Source: Marinomonas polaris DSM 16579 (lineage in GTDB: Bacteria; Pseudomonadota; Gammaproteobacteria; Pseudomonadales; Marinomonadaceae). From it: 64,000 nucleotides of DNA. Positions within the stretch are counted from its first letter, which is position 1. Each line of letters opens with the position of its first letter. Positions 19,042 through 28,291 of this stretch are shown piece after piece. The stretch lies in contig NZ_FQVF01000015.1 of the NCBI RefSeq assembly GCF_900129155.1, positions 62,001-126,000 on the forward strand. The letters run 5' to 3'. The notes under the pieces are model-generated. The model did not search any database. It saw only the letters and a list, made by a program, of their open reading frames with translations, and was not told where the DNA came from. The position numbers were made by a program, and so were the translations under genes.

Positions 19042-19848
19042 TTACTGAACGTTGCTGATCCAAGAGCTACTAGCAAACCATTTTTGATAGATCTTGTCAT
19101 AGGTACCATCGCCTTTGATTTGCGCAAGGTAATTATTCAAGAAATTCATGAAGTCTGGGTCACCTTTACGAATCGCAAAACCAAGTGGCTCATAGGTGAA
19201 AGACTCGTCTAAATGCAGTACTTTGCCTTCATTCTGAGCAGAATAAATAGCGTTATAAGGCAAGTCATAAACAAAAGCATCAGCATTGCCATTTACCACT
19301 TCAAGCACACCTTCTGATTCTGTTTCAAACAGATTCAACTTAGCGTTGCTCATGTATCTTTTTACGGCGTAATCGGATGTCGCACCCAATTTAGTCGCTA
19401 TGGTGTATTTAGCATCGTTTAAATCACGGTAGTTGGTAACTTTACCTTTTAGCTTAGGACTTAAAAGAATCGTCTGACCTACAACAATGTAGGGATCGGT
19501 AAAGTTCACTTTCAAGTTACGCTCAGGTGTAATCGTCATACCAGAGATAATAATGTCGCACTTGTCAGTCAACAACGCTGGAATGATGCCATCCCATGCC
19601 GTGTTACGAATATCTAATTTTACGCCCATTGCTTTTGCCATAGTTTTCGCAATATCTACGTCGAAACCAACAATGTCACCTTTTTTATCGCGCATATCAA
19701 AAGGCATATAACCAGCTTCAGCACAAACGCGAAGCTCACCACGGTTAAGTACTTGGTTTAACGTAGACTTTTCCCACAGGTCATTATCTGAAGCTGATGC
19801 CAACGTTGCGCTACATAGAGCCAATGCACTAATAAATATTTTTTTCAT
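19042..19848 (-). CDS. Polar amino acid ABC importer, periplasmic binding protein
   Basis: A 268-aa binding protein of family 3. Signal peptide MKKIFISALALCSATLASA, then LNRGELRVCAEAGYMPFDMRD and GFDVDIAKTMAKAMG, the typical opening of the ligand lobe. R in TPERNLKV and D in the second lobe (VYDLPYNAI) fit an alpha-amino acid ligand. The ATG at 19848 gives a proper signal peptide; the longer frame to 19950 is upstream region. The upstream PLP trans-sulfuration gene suggests cystine or a related sulfur amino acid, by context only. Confidence 0.92.
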   Translation of the reverse strand: MKKIFISALALCSATLASASDNDLWEKSTLNQVLNRGELRVCAEAGYMPFDMRDKKGDIVGFDVDIAKTMAKAMGVKLDIRNTAWDGIIPALLTDKCDIIISGMTITPERNLKVNFTDPYIVVGQTILLSPKLKGKVTNYRDLNDAKYTIATKLGATSDYAVKRYMSNAKLNLFETESEGVLEVVNGNADAFVYDLPYNAIYSAQNEGKVLHLDESFTYEPLGFAIRKGDPDFMNFLNNYLAQIKGDGTYDKIYQKWFASSSWISNVQ

Positions 19849-20005
19849 TCTTTTATGTCCCCAATTTTTGAAAAAACAAACCCTAATCTGTTTTAAATGC
19901 ATTACTCGAACGCCATTTTCTAGCGGCGCATAATACAGGAGTTGCGACAAACAGTCCCTATTGAAACGCTAATGCATTCCACTGTATTTTTCATTTTGCT
20001 CAGAA

Positions 20006-21241
20006 TTAAGCCAAGTCAGTTTCTGAGCGAGAAAGCGCCCTGACTCTTTCAAACGCCTGCTGTAAATCAGCGATTAAATCTTCAGTGTCTTCGATCCCCA
20101 CAGATATCCGCACTAAACCTTCAGAAATGCCCAGCGCTAAACGCTCTTCTAAAGTATTTTCAACATGGCTTGTGGTTCTGGCTGGCCCGTAAATGGTTTC
20201 TACCGCGCCCAAGTTACCAGCACAATGAGCGTATTGTAATTGCGGCAATAAGATCTTCACCGTATCCATACCACCAACCAGAACAAAACTCACAATTGCT
20301 CCAAAGCCTCGCATTTGCTCACAGGCAATAGCATGATTCGGATGACTTGGCAGACCTGGATAATTTACCGCTTCAACCAAAGTTTCAGTCAATAAATATT
20401 CCGCAATCGCCAGTGCGCTGCTTTGTTGCTGACGAATTCGTAGTGCCAAGGTTTTCATACCACGAATAATCAAATACGCCGAAAATGGATCCAACGACGC
20501 GCCATTAATTTCTCGATAATGACGAACCTTTGCCATTAACTCTTCACAGCCACATACCAAACCGCCCATAGCATCGGCGTGACCGCTCAAGAACTTGGTC
20601 GCACTATGAACAACAATGTCGACGCCCAACGCCAAAGGACTTTGGTTCAGTGGTGTCGCAAAAGTGTTATCCGCAATCACCAAGGCACCGACTTTTTTAG
20701 CCGCCGCCACAAGACGTTTCACATCGACAATTTTCAATGTCGGGTTAGTCGGTGTTTCCAAATACAAAACATCGCAACCTTTGGCGATTTCCTCTTCGAT
20801 TTGCTCGTGACTGTGAGTTTCGCAAAGCGTAACGCTCACCCCCATGCGCGGTAAAAATTCTTCAAAAACTTTATTGGTGCCGCCATAACTGTCTTTCGTC
20901 GACACAACACGGCAGCCATTTGATAAAAAGGTATAAAGCACACTACTGATCGCCGCCATGCCCGTACTAAAGGCAACCGCCGACTCAGCGTTTTCTAAGC
21001 CACAAATCTTGGCTTCTAAGGTTTCTACGGTAGGATTGCTCATACGGCTATAAATAAAACCGGGGGCGGCCCCCAAAGCAACGTCGTACCATTCGTCGAT
21101 ATCTTGGTAGCCATAAGCGGCACTCGCGATAATAGGAGTTTGCGTCGCACGATAAGGATGCTTCATCTGCTCGCCGCTCCATACAGACCGTGTTCCACTT
21201 CCTGCTTGATCAAGCGCCAACCTAGCCAATTTCTCACTCAT
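20006..21241 (-). CDS. Trans-sulfuration PLP enzyme (cystathionine gamma-synthase/lyase family)
   Basis: A 411-aa fold-type I PLP enzyme. Seen: YSRMSNPTVETLEAKICGLE, SGMAAISS, the cofactor Asp in IADNTFATP, and the Schiff-base Lys in HSATKFLSGHAD. These enzymes make or split C-S bonds of cysteine, homocysteine or methionine. The Cys typical of true methionine gamma-lyase (YGC) is Gly here (SYGGTNK), as in cystathionine gamma-synthase/lyase, so methionine lyase is less likely. Start at ATG 21241 with GAGAG ahead. It lies upstream of, and in line with, the amino acid ABC importer, suggesting use of an imported sulfur amino acid. Confidence 0.88.
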   Translation of the reverse strand: MSEKLARLALDQAGSGTRSVWSGEQMKHPYRATQTPIIASAAYGYQDIDEWYDVALGAAPGFIYSRMSNPTVETLEAKICGLENAESAVAFSTGMAAISSVLYTFLSNGCRVVSTKDSYGGTNKVFEEFLPRMGVSVTLCETHSHEQIEEEIAKGCDVLYLETPTNPTLKIVDVKRLVAAAKKVGALVIADNTFATPLNQSPLALGVDIVVHSATKFLSGHADAMGGLVCGCEELMAKVRHYREINGASLDPFSAYLIIRGMKTLALRIRQQQSSALAIAEYLLTETLVEAVNYPGLPSHPNHAIACEQMRGFGAIVSFVLVGGMDTVKILLPQLQYAHCAGNLGAVETIYGPARTTSHVENTLEERLALGISEGLVRISVGIEDTEDLIADLQQAFERVRALSRSETDLA

Positions 21242-21434
21242 TACAGATCTCTCACATTCTATGGCTAAACAGCCAGTATAAATTCCATTAGCTTTCACTA
21301 TAGCCAAACGAGTAAAACGCGAGAAATCATCTTATCAAGCACTAAGGGGCGTTTTTTTTAATGGATAAAATTACGACCTAATGACTTATACTGTCTATTC
21401 CTCCGTGTTCATTTCCTGACTTCTAGGACCTTTA

Positions 21435-23270
21435 ATGAAACCTGCTGCTTCGCCTAATAATACTGTCGATAAAAATATGTTTGGTGTCTTTCGTTATAGC
21501 CGTCGCGCTATTGACTTGGTTTGGAAAACTTCACCTGCGTTAACCATTGGCTTGGCACTAGCAACGCTAGTTGCTGGCGTGCTACCTGCGGCGATGGCGT
21601 ATGTTGGGCAGTTAATCGTCGATGCCGTACTGGCTGCAATGGAAAGTTACAAGCAGGATCAAGTTCTGCATTATCAAACTGCACTCAACTATGTGGTGTT
21701 AGAGGGAATCTTGGTGTTGGTGATTGCCGCCGCGCAACGCGCCTTGACCGCGCAGCAGGCTATTTTACAAGGCTTGTTAGGTCAAAAAGTTAACTTATTG
21801 ATCTTAGAAAAAGCCCAAAGCTTAACCCTGTCTCATTTTGAAGATTCTGAATTTTACGACAAACTAGTTCGCGCCCGTCGCGAGGCATCCAGCCGCCCGC
21901 TTGCTCTGGTTAATAAAACCTTTGCCCTACTGCAAAATGCTATCTCATTATCCAGCTTTGCGGTCTTGCTGTGGCACTTTTCTCCGTGGGCATTGGCGTT
22001 ATTGATTTGTGGCGCTTTGCCTTCTTTTATCGCTGAGGCCAAGTTTTCGGGCGATGCTTTTTTGATGTTTCGTTGGCGCTCGCCAGAAGTGCGTCAGCAA
22101 AACTATTTGGAAACCTTGTTGGCTCGGGAAGACAACATTAAAGAAGTTCGCCTGTATCAATTGGGTGACCGCTTTTTACAGCGCTACACAGAAATATTCA
22201 TCAAGCTATTTAAAGAAAGTAAACGACTGATTTTACGTCGCGAAAGCTGGGGCTTCGCCCTTGGCGTCATCAGCACCTTGGTGTTTTATGGCGCCTATGG
22301 CTGGATCGTCAGCGACACCATTATTGGCGCGATTACCTTGGGTCAAATGACCATGTATTTGCTCTTATTCAAGCAAGGTCAAAGCTCAGTGTCTGCCTCG
22401 CTCACTGCCATCAGCGGCATGTACGAAGACAATTTGTATCTATCCAACCTCTACGAATATCTAGAGCAAGAAACGCCGCTTTCAACATCCGGTTTGTTAG
22501 TAGGACCAACTCCAAACGATGGCATTCGATTTGAGAACGTCTCTTTCCAATATCCAGGTAGTGAACGACCTGCCCTTGCCAACATCAATCTACACATTCG
22601 CCCAGGCCATAGCCTCGCGATTGTCGGTGAAAACGGCTCAGGCAAAACCACTCTCATCAAACTGCTGACTCGTCTTTATAACCCAACTCAAGGACGAATC
22701 TTGCTAGACGGCTTGGACTTGCTGGAGTGGGAAGAAAGCGCGCTGCTAAAGCGTGTTGGCGTTATATTCCAAGACTTTGTGCGTTATCAATTTATTGTTG
22801 GCGAAAACATCGGCGCTGGTGATAATGACAGATTCAATGATCAAACCGGATGGAAAAAAGCCGCCGAACTTGGCAAGGCCACCGACTTTATTGATCAACT
22901 TGAAAACGGCTACCAAACCCAACTGGGCCGCTGGTTCCGCGGTGGACAAGAATTGTCTGGTGGGCAATGGCAAAAAATCGCCTTGGCGCGCGCCTTTATG
23001 CGCGAAGACGCGGATATTTTGGTATTAGATGAACCGACAGCTGCGATGGATGCTCAGGCAGAAGCCAATATTTTCCAGCATTTCCAAGAACACACCAAAG
23101 ACAAAATGGCAATTCTGATTTCTCACCGATTTTCCACTGTGCGTCTCGCACACGAGATCATCGTCATGGAACATGGACAAATCAAAGAACGCGGCACTCA
23201 CGAATCGCTACTGGCTCAACAAGGCCAATACGCACATTTATTTACCTTGCAAGCGCAGGGCTATAAATAG
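21435..23270 (+). CDS. ABC exporter, fused membrane and ATPase domains
   Basis: A 611-aa half-transporter. The N-terminal membrane domain (about residues 20-340) has five to six helices, and the ATPase domain follows: Walker A GENGSGKTT near residue 397, signature LSGGQWQKIALARAF near 506, Walker B ILVLDEPTAAMD near 527, and switch ISHRFSTV. It works as a dimer exporting an unknown substrate. The membrane part resembles the ABC type found with lantibiotic or peptide export, but no peptide gene is nearby. No partner gene; it is flanked by convergent and divergent genes. Confidence 0.9.
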   Translation: MKPAASPNNTVDKNMFGVFRYSRRAIDLVWKTSPALTIGLALATLVAGVLPAAMAYVGQLIVDAVLAAMESYKQDQVLHYQTALNYVVLEGILVLVIAAAQRALTAQQAILQGLLGQKVNLLILEKAQSLTLSHFEDSEFYDKLVRARREASSRPLALVNKTFALLQNAISLSSFAVLLWHFSPWALALLICGALPSFIAEAKFSGDAFLMFRWRSPEVRQQNYLETLLAREDNIKEVRLYQLGDRFLQRYTEIFIKLFKESKRLILRRESWGFALGVISTLVFYGAYGWIVSDTIIGAITLGQMTMYLLLFKQGQSSVSASLTAISGMYEDNLYLSNLYEYLEQETPLSTSGLLVGPTPNDGIRFENVSFQYPGSERPALANINLHIRPGHSLAIVGENGSGKTTLIKLLTRLYNPTQGRILLDGLDLLEWEESALLKRVGVIFQDFVRYQFIVGENIGAGDNDRFNDQTGWKKAAELGKATDFIDQLENGYQTQLGRWFRGGQELSGGQWQKIALARAFMREDADILVLDEPTAAMDAQAEANIFQHFQEHTKDKMAILISHRFSTVRLAHEIIVMEHGQIKERGTHESLLAQQGQYAHLFTLQAQGYK

Positions 23271-23293
23271 CTCGGCGCAGGATTATAAATAGC
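23253..23293 (+). repeat. Short tandem duplication across the ABC exporter stop codon
   Basis: GCGCAGGGCTATAAATAGC (23253-23271) and GCGCAGGATTATAAATAGC (23275-23293), 17 of 19 bases identical with a 22-base period. The second copy repeats the last codons and stop after the real stop. Confidence 0.8.
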
Positions 23294-23313
23294 CACTAGC
23301 GTGTTTTGCCATA

Positions 23314-24219
23314 CTATCTTTTAACAAAGACATTATGGCGAAACACCCTTTCTAAGCTCATTGCCAATACGCTCAAAATCACAATACCTCCACCTAGCAC
23401 AACCAAAACAGAAGGCAACTCACCCAAAACAAACGACGCTATTACCATAGAAGTAGGCGGAATCAAATACAGCACAATGGATATTTTGCTGACTTCCGTG
23501 TGCGACAAAACATAAGCCCAGGCCACGTACGCCAATGCGCTCGGGAAGATGCCTAAAATCACCACAGCAAAATTCACCTGAAAATTGGAAGCCTGCATCG
23601 AATCCAATAAGCCGGGAGAAAATACCAACAAAACCACTGTGCCAGTCCATACCGTATAACACACCATGGTTAAGGTACTGTAACTCTGCGAATAACGTTT
23701 TTGCAGAATGAAATACACACTCCAAGAGCAAGCCGCCACAAGAATCAATAAACCATTAAGGCTGATATTGCCGATGCCTTTATCACCGATCACTACGATC
23801 AGTGCGCCTATCATGCCGCAGAATACACAGCACCAACGCCATAAATTAATTCGCTCCTTTAAAACACAGCGCGAAATAATCACGGTAAAAATCGGCGTTG
23901 ATTGCGCTAACACACTCGCAGCACCCGCACTCACCCCTCGCTGACCAAAATTTAACGCAATGTGATGCAAGGCCACAGCAAAAAAGCCAAGCACAAACAA
24001 CAAGGGAATATCCTTCACTTTGGGCACTTGCACACCCTGATAAATCGCCACTATTCCCATAAAAATCGAGGCAATAATAAAGCGTAATAGGGCTAACTGA
24101 CCGGGCGAATATGATGCAAGACCAAGATGAATACCGATTGGCGAATACGCCCAACACACCACAACAAACATCGTAGCAATAACCAGCTTGGCCTCCGTCT
24201 TTCTATTCACCTTTTGCAT
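23314..24219 (-). CDS. EamA/DMT family transporter
   Basis: A 301-aa inner-membrane protein with ten predicted helices in two EamA repeats (VVVCWAYSPIGIHLGLASYSP; LVAACSWSVYFILQKRYS). This superfamily exports amino acids and other small metabolites. The ATG is well placed and the gene is divergent from a LysR gene, the common arrangement for exporters induced by their own substrate. Substrate cannot be told. Confidence 0.88.
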   Translation of the reverse strand: MQKVNRKTEAKLVIATMFVVVCWAYSPIGIHLGLASYSPGQLALLRFIIASIFMGIVAIYQGVQVPKVKDIPLLFVLGFFAVALHHIALNFGQRGVSAGAASVLAQSTPIFTVIISRCVLKERINLWRWCCVFCGMIGALIVVIGDKGIGNISLNGLLILVAACSWSVYFILQKRYSQSYSTLTMVCYTVWTGTVVLLVFSPGLLDSMQASNFQVNFAVVILGIFPSALAYVAWAYVLSHTEVSKISIVLYLIPPTSMVIASFVLGELPSVLVVLGGGIVILSVLAMSLERVFRHNVFVKR

Positions 24220-24326
24220 ATATAACCCTTTTTAAATTCACTCGCCGTCTAAGAAGGAGTTAGTATTAAGAGAAAGGCGCAATACAACAATTAACGAATA
24301 CTGCATCCAGTATTCACTTGGAATGA

Positions 24327-25199
24327 ATGATGGAACTAGCTCAAATCCGAATGTTCAAAACGGTCGCTAATCTTGGTAGCGTGGTACAAGCATCCACAGC
24401 ATTGCACTGTGTTCCCTCTAATGTGACAGCGAGAATTAAGGCACTTGAAGCTGAGTTAAAAGTGTCGCTGTTTTACCGAGAAGGACGCGGACTGCGCATT
24501 ACACCAGCTGGAGAAGTGTTTCTAACTTATGCCGAGAAAATTTTAGCATTAACAGAAGAAGCCAAACGAGCCGTTGATCCAACGTCTGAACCATCTGGTC
24601 CACTGCGCATTGGTGCTATTGAATCCTCGGCAACCAGTCGTTTACCACCGATGCTGACAAAGTTTCACGCGCAATACCCAAACGTTGAGCTGCAATTTAA
24701 AACGGGGACTTGGTCACAACTTGTAGACGACATACAGCATCACAGATTAGATGGCGCCATTGTCGCCGTTGATATTGACCGACCTTTTTTAGACAGCACC
24801 ACTTTCTTCAATGAAGATCTGGTGCTTATTTCCTCCGCCTCTGCTGCCCCTATCAAATCCGCGAATGATATAGAAGGAAAAGCCATTTTTATGTGGCCGG
24901 AAGCCTGCCCATATCGAGCTGCACTAGCAACTTGGCTAAGGAAAAACAAGGTAAAAACGCCCATCACCAGTATCGCCAGTTACGGCACCATTATTGGCTG
25001 CGTCAGTGCTGGAAGCGGCATATCGCTCGTTCCAAAAGGCATTTACGAACAATATCAATCGGGCATGGGATTAGTTGGATATGAGTTTGCAGAATTAGAA
25101 ACTATTGAAAACCGCTTTATTTGGCGCAATGATGGTGGCCATTTTCCGGCTTTAGACGCTTTCACTCAGATGATTCAGCAAAATAACCATTGCGAATAA
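24327..25199 (+). CDS. LysR-family regulator, divergent from the DMT exporter
   Basis: A 290-aa LysR-type regulator: LAQIRMFKTVANLGSVVQASTALHCV then a ligand domain with PSGPLRIGAIESSATSRL. ATG codons at 24327 and 24330 are both possible; the second is better spaced from GGAATGA. It probably controls the DMT gene upstream. The following multicopper oxidase gene begins 29 bases after its stop on the same strand and may be co-transcribed. Confidence 0.87.
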   Translation: MMELAQIRMFKTVANLGSVVQASTALHCVPSNVTARIKALEAELKVSLFYREGRGLRITPAGEVFLTYAEKILALTEEAKRAVDPTSEPSGPLRIGAIESSATSRLPPMLTKFHAQYPNVELQFKTGTWSQLVDDIQHHRLDGAIVAVDIDRPFLDSTTFFNEDLVLISSASAAPIKSANDIEGKAIFMWPEACPYRAALATWLRKNKVKTPITSIASYGTIIGCVSAGSGISLVPKGIYEQYQSGMGLVGYEFAELETIENRFIWRNDGGHFPALDAFTQMIQQNNHCE

Positions 25200-25228
25200 T
25201 CATCAAACAATTCATAGGAAAAACCGTT

Positions 25229-26584
25229 TTGAACAGACGTAATTTTATAAAATCCAGCCTCTTAGTGGCCATGACAAGTACGCTACCTAGAGTCATTCTT
25301 GCTGCTACACCGTCTGCTGGTTTCGACTATGAATTGATCGTCGCGCCAGCCGATGTAAACATTGTTTCAGGTGGAAGCACGCCAGCGCTTTGCTTTAATG
25401 GCGGTTATCCTGCGCCTGTGATTCGCGCCAAGCAACATCAGCCTGTTCGTATTCGTGTGATCAACAAGTTAAACGAACCCACCACGATTCATTGGCATGG
25501 TATGAGAATCCCGATTGCAATGGATGGCGTGCCGTTTTTAAGCCAACCACCAATTATGCCCGGCGAAACATTTGACTATGAGTTTACGCCACCAGATGCC
25601 GGTTCTTTTTGGTATCATCCACACATGAACAGCGTAGAACAGCTTGGCAAAGGCTTGGTTGGTGCACTGATCGTTGATGAAGCGGAGAAGCCAGACTTTG
25701 ATGAAGATCTGGTGCTTTGCATGAAAAACTGGCACATCAAAGACGATGGTTCTTTTACCGCGTTGACGACGCCACAAAATGCTTTTCGCATGGGAACACC
25801 CGGTCGAGTAATGACAATCAACGGCCAGATTCACCCAACCTATGAAGTCCCTGCTAGCGGAGCTATTCGCGTGCGCTTCTTGAATGTGGATAACACCCTA
25901 CTTTATCAAGTGAACTCAACCGATCCTCAGGCTCAGATCCTCGCCATTGATGGTAATCCGATTGCCCAGCCAATTGCCTTAACTGAGCACGCAGTAGGGC
26001 CAGGAATGCGCCTTGATCTTGGTGTGATCGCGCCTAGCAAAGTCGGAGAAACTGTCACCTTTAAGCACAAGGGTAAACCTATGGTGACCATCAAAGCCGT
26101 GGCTAGCCAGTTTAAAGACCGCAGCTTACCTAAGCTGCCACTCAACCCAATTCCCGCTCCAGATTTAGATAACGCGGAAACTATTAAATTTGCTTTTGAG
26201 TGGAACGCGAACATAACGCCGATTGAGAAAGATGGCGAAGTCAGCTACAACTTTTGGACAATGAATCGTCGCTCTTGGGAAGGCATGTCAAAAGGTCACA
26301 TTCCTGATCCTCTTGCCACACTAGAACGTGGTAAAACTTATATATTCGAGCTATCTAATTTAACCCAGTATCACCATCCGATTCACATACATGGTCATAC
26401 GTTTACCGTGTTAAGTTCGAACAAAAAGGCCATCACACCATTTCATACGGATACGGTTTTGCTTGGTCAAAACGAAACTGTGCTTGCTGCATTAGTTGCC
26501 GATAACCCAGGGCGCTGGATGTATCACTGCCATATTATCGAACACCTAAAAACAGGCTTTATGAGTTTTGTTGAAGTGACATAA
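25229..26584 (+). CDS. Tat-exported multicopper oxidase
   Basis: A 451-aa three-domain laccase-like oxidase. The chosen start is the TTG at 25229 (AGGAAA ahead), giving a Tat signal NRRNFIKSS and a hydrophobic stretch ending in AAT; the ATT-start frame from 25190 would overlap the LysR gene. Copper motifs: HWHG near residue 88, WYHPH near 128, HHPIHIHGH near 382, and HCHIIEH near 433. The type 1 axial position, Met in CueO, is Phe here (KTGFM), which in fungal laccases goes with high redox potential. No Met-rich insert as in CueO, so a copper-detox role is not obvious. Confidence 0.92.
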   Translation: MNRRNFIKSSLLVAMTSTLPRVILAATPSAGFDYELIVAPADVNIVSGGSTPALCFNGGYPAPVIRAKQHQPVRIRVINKLNEPTTIHWHGMRIPIAMDGVPFLSQPPIMPGETFDYEFTPPDAGSFWYHPHMNSVEQLGKGLVGALIVDEAEKPDFDEDLVLCMKNWHIKDDGSFTALTTPQNAFRMGTPGRVMTINGQIHPTYEVPASGAIRVRFLNVDNTLLYQVNSTDPQAQILAIDGNPIAQPIALTEHAVGPGMRLDLGVIAPSKVGETVTFKHKGKPMVTIKAVASQFKDRSLPKLPLNPIPAPDLDNAETIKFAFEWNANITPIEKDGEVSYNFWTMNRRSWEGMSKGHIPDPLATLERGKTYIFELSNLTQYHHPIHIHGHTFTVLSSNKKAITPFHTDTVLLGQNETVLAALVADNPGRWMYHCHIIEHLKTGFMSFVEVT

Positions 26585-26601
26585 AGCATAAGACCCTCAC
26601 T

Positions 26602-26634
26602 AAGAGACCAGATTCGAAATTAATCTGGTCTCTT
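26602..26634. terminator. Bidirectional terminator
   Basis: Thirteen-base arms AAGAGACCAGATT and AATCTGGTCTCTT with a short loop and T-rich flank, between the convergent multicopper oxidase and DUF2076 genes. Confidence 0.78.
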
Positions 26635-26653
26635 TACTTATCAGAGCTTATGA

Positions 26654-27496
26654 CTAAATAAAGTCATCACTACCAAAATCATCAAAGCCGCCCATATCGT
26701 CGAATCCACCCTGATCAACACCGCCAGAATCAATGTCACTTTGATCCATATTGGCTTGGTCAAAACCCGCCTGACCAAAGCCTCGGTTAGGATCTAAACT
26801 ATCACCTGATTGATCAAAGCCTGCCTGACCAAAACCACCACCGCTATCAGCAAAACTCTCCTGACCAGAACCTGATGCAGATCCAAGGTCTGGCTCTTGT
26901 CCAAGATCAGAGGCCGCAGGCGTTTCATTAATAACATTGGCCATTTCTGCTTCAGAATGATGACTAAACATGTTCATCAACATATTCCCAACGACCATAC
27001 CACCAGCTACACCAGCGGCCGTTTGCAGCGCGCCACCTAAAAAGCTACTGCCACGTCCCGCGCCTTGCGGCTGACTATAGGCTTGATTGTTTGACTGCTG
27101 AGAATTTGATTGCTGGCTATTTGATTGCCCAAAGCCTTGTTGTGAGCCATTTCCTCCGCCCCAACCAGAACGTTGCTGTGCAGTGCCTTGGGAAGAGTAC
27201 TGAGAAGAGTGTTTTGAAGAACCTTGCTCCCCACCAAATAACCCCGACAGGAAACCACCAGAACTAGGCTTTGTCGACGCTTTACGCTCTAGCTCTTCAA
27301 CACGAGCATTTAACTGCTTTAATGCAGCTTCTTGCATGATAATAGTTTGCGCCATGTAATAAGGCGCGGCAGGATTTGCCACCAAATGTTTATTAATCTG
27401 GCTTTCCGCCTCTTTATCACGTTCACCTGTATTGTTCTCTGCTGTTTTGATCCGCTCGAACAAACTATCAATTAAACCATTTGCGTCGTTACTCAT
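26654..27496 (-). CDS. DUF2076 family protein
   Basis: A 280-aa protein. The N-terminal 75 residues match DUF2076 (LIDSLFERIKTAE, YYMAQTIIMQEAALKQLNARVEELE), ending in a coiled coil. The rest is low complexity: a Ser/Gln-rich region, a glycine-rich hydrophobic segment (LQTAAGVAGGMVVGNMLMN) and a tail with repeated GFGQAGFDQ units and Asp. Some databases call the family a periplasmic ligand-binding sensor, but no signal peptide is visible here and function is unknown. GGAGACAAAGCG precedes the ATG. Monocistronic. Confidence 0.83.
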   Translation of the reverse strand: MSNDANGLIDSLFERIKTAENNTGERDKEAESQINKHLVANPAAPYYMAQTIIMQEAALKQLNARVEELERKASTKPSSGGFLSGLFGGEQGSSKHSSQYSSQGTAQQRSGWGGGNGSQQGFGQSNSQQSNSQQSNNQAYSQPQGAGRGSSFLGGALQTAAGVAGGMVVGNMLMNMFSHHSEAEMANVINETPAASDLGQEPDLGSASGSGQESFADSGGGFGQAGFDQSGDSLDPNRGFGQAGFDQANMDQSDIDSGGVDQGGFDDMGGFDDFGSDDFI

Positions 27497-27718
27497 CGCT
27501 TTGTCTCCAACCTAAACATTACCTTTGCACAAAGATCTCTAAAAAAGTTAGCAGGCAAATGAAAAAAAGGGCCTGCGATCCCTTAATGATAAGGCCGCTC
27601 GACACGCGAACAAGTGATTAAAGAGTCAGGAAAAAGGAAACAAGGCTTTGAGAAAGGTTAATATTTTTACTTAGTTGAACAATTGATAGAAGGATAAACA
27701 AAGAAGTGAATTTAAAAC

Positions 27719-27752
27719 AAAAACGCCAGATCAAAGTGTCTTGATCTGGCGT
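27719..27752 (-). terminator. Terminator of the DUF6172 gene
   Basis: Twelve-base perfect arms ACGCCAGATCAA and TTGATCTGGCGT, six-base loop, T run on the minus strand, 31 bases after the stop at 27783. Confidence 0.85.
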
Positions 27753-27782
27753 GTTTTTAGTGTCCGCAATCTAGTCGCGAGC

Positions 27783-28130
27783 TTATAGCTCGTCGTCGCT
27801 CTCTGCGTTTTCTAGATCTTCATCTTCTTCTTGCTCATCAGCAGCGTCACGTTTTGTACGCTGTGCTGGCGCAGCTAGAATTTCAAGATAGAACTCAGTC
27901 CACTCTTGGCTTTCGGCAAAGCTGATTTTTTCATTGATTTGAGCGACATGAATCTCTTCAGCCAACGCTTCTGTTTGACCAAAGCGACAATCAAATCCCC
28001 AAAAGTCAGCGTATTCAGGCAAAGCTTTATTACGCTCTCTTTTTAGGTATTTTTTAACTTCGTTTTTCGTCGCTTCAACTAAGCGTGGGTACTTGATTGT
28101 TGGATGAGATAGCTTAAATGTCTTTTTCAT
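27783..28130 (-). CDS. DUF6172 family protein
   Basis: A 115-aa protein from the ATG at 28130 (AGGATC ahead); the longer frame to 28244 looks like upstream region. MKKTFKLSHP, VKKYLKRERNKALPE and FWGFDCRFG are the pattern of the DUF6172 family of small, conserved gammaproteobacterial proteins. The last 25 residues are strongly acidic. Predicted cytosolic; function unknown. Confidence 0.8.
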   Translation of the reverse strand: MKKTFKLSHPTIKYPRLVEATKNEVKKYLKRERNKALPEYADFWGFDCRFGQTEALAEEIHVAQINEKISFAESQEWTEFYLEILAAPAQRTKRDAADEQEEDEDLENAESDDEL

Positions 28131-28291
28131 TGGGATCCTAGAGAATTGAATGACTGGAAGTGACGTAACACATTCCAATTGCCGAGCATGATAACGGATC
28201 GCCTTATTTGTCGCCATGAATAAGTCGTTAAAATACGCAGCCACTGGTAATCCAACAGCCGCATATCAGACGATTTGGCTTTAATTACCAG

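Noticed and set aside
20006..21241. Methionine gamma-lyase as the precise call
   Set aside because: The lyase-specific Cys is Gly, so I kept the broader trans-sulfuration family call.
25190..25228. Upstream start for the multicopper oxidase overlapping the LysR gene
   Set aside because: It adds residues before a clear Tat signal, while a TTG with a good ribosome site starts directly at the signal.
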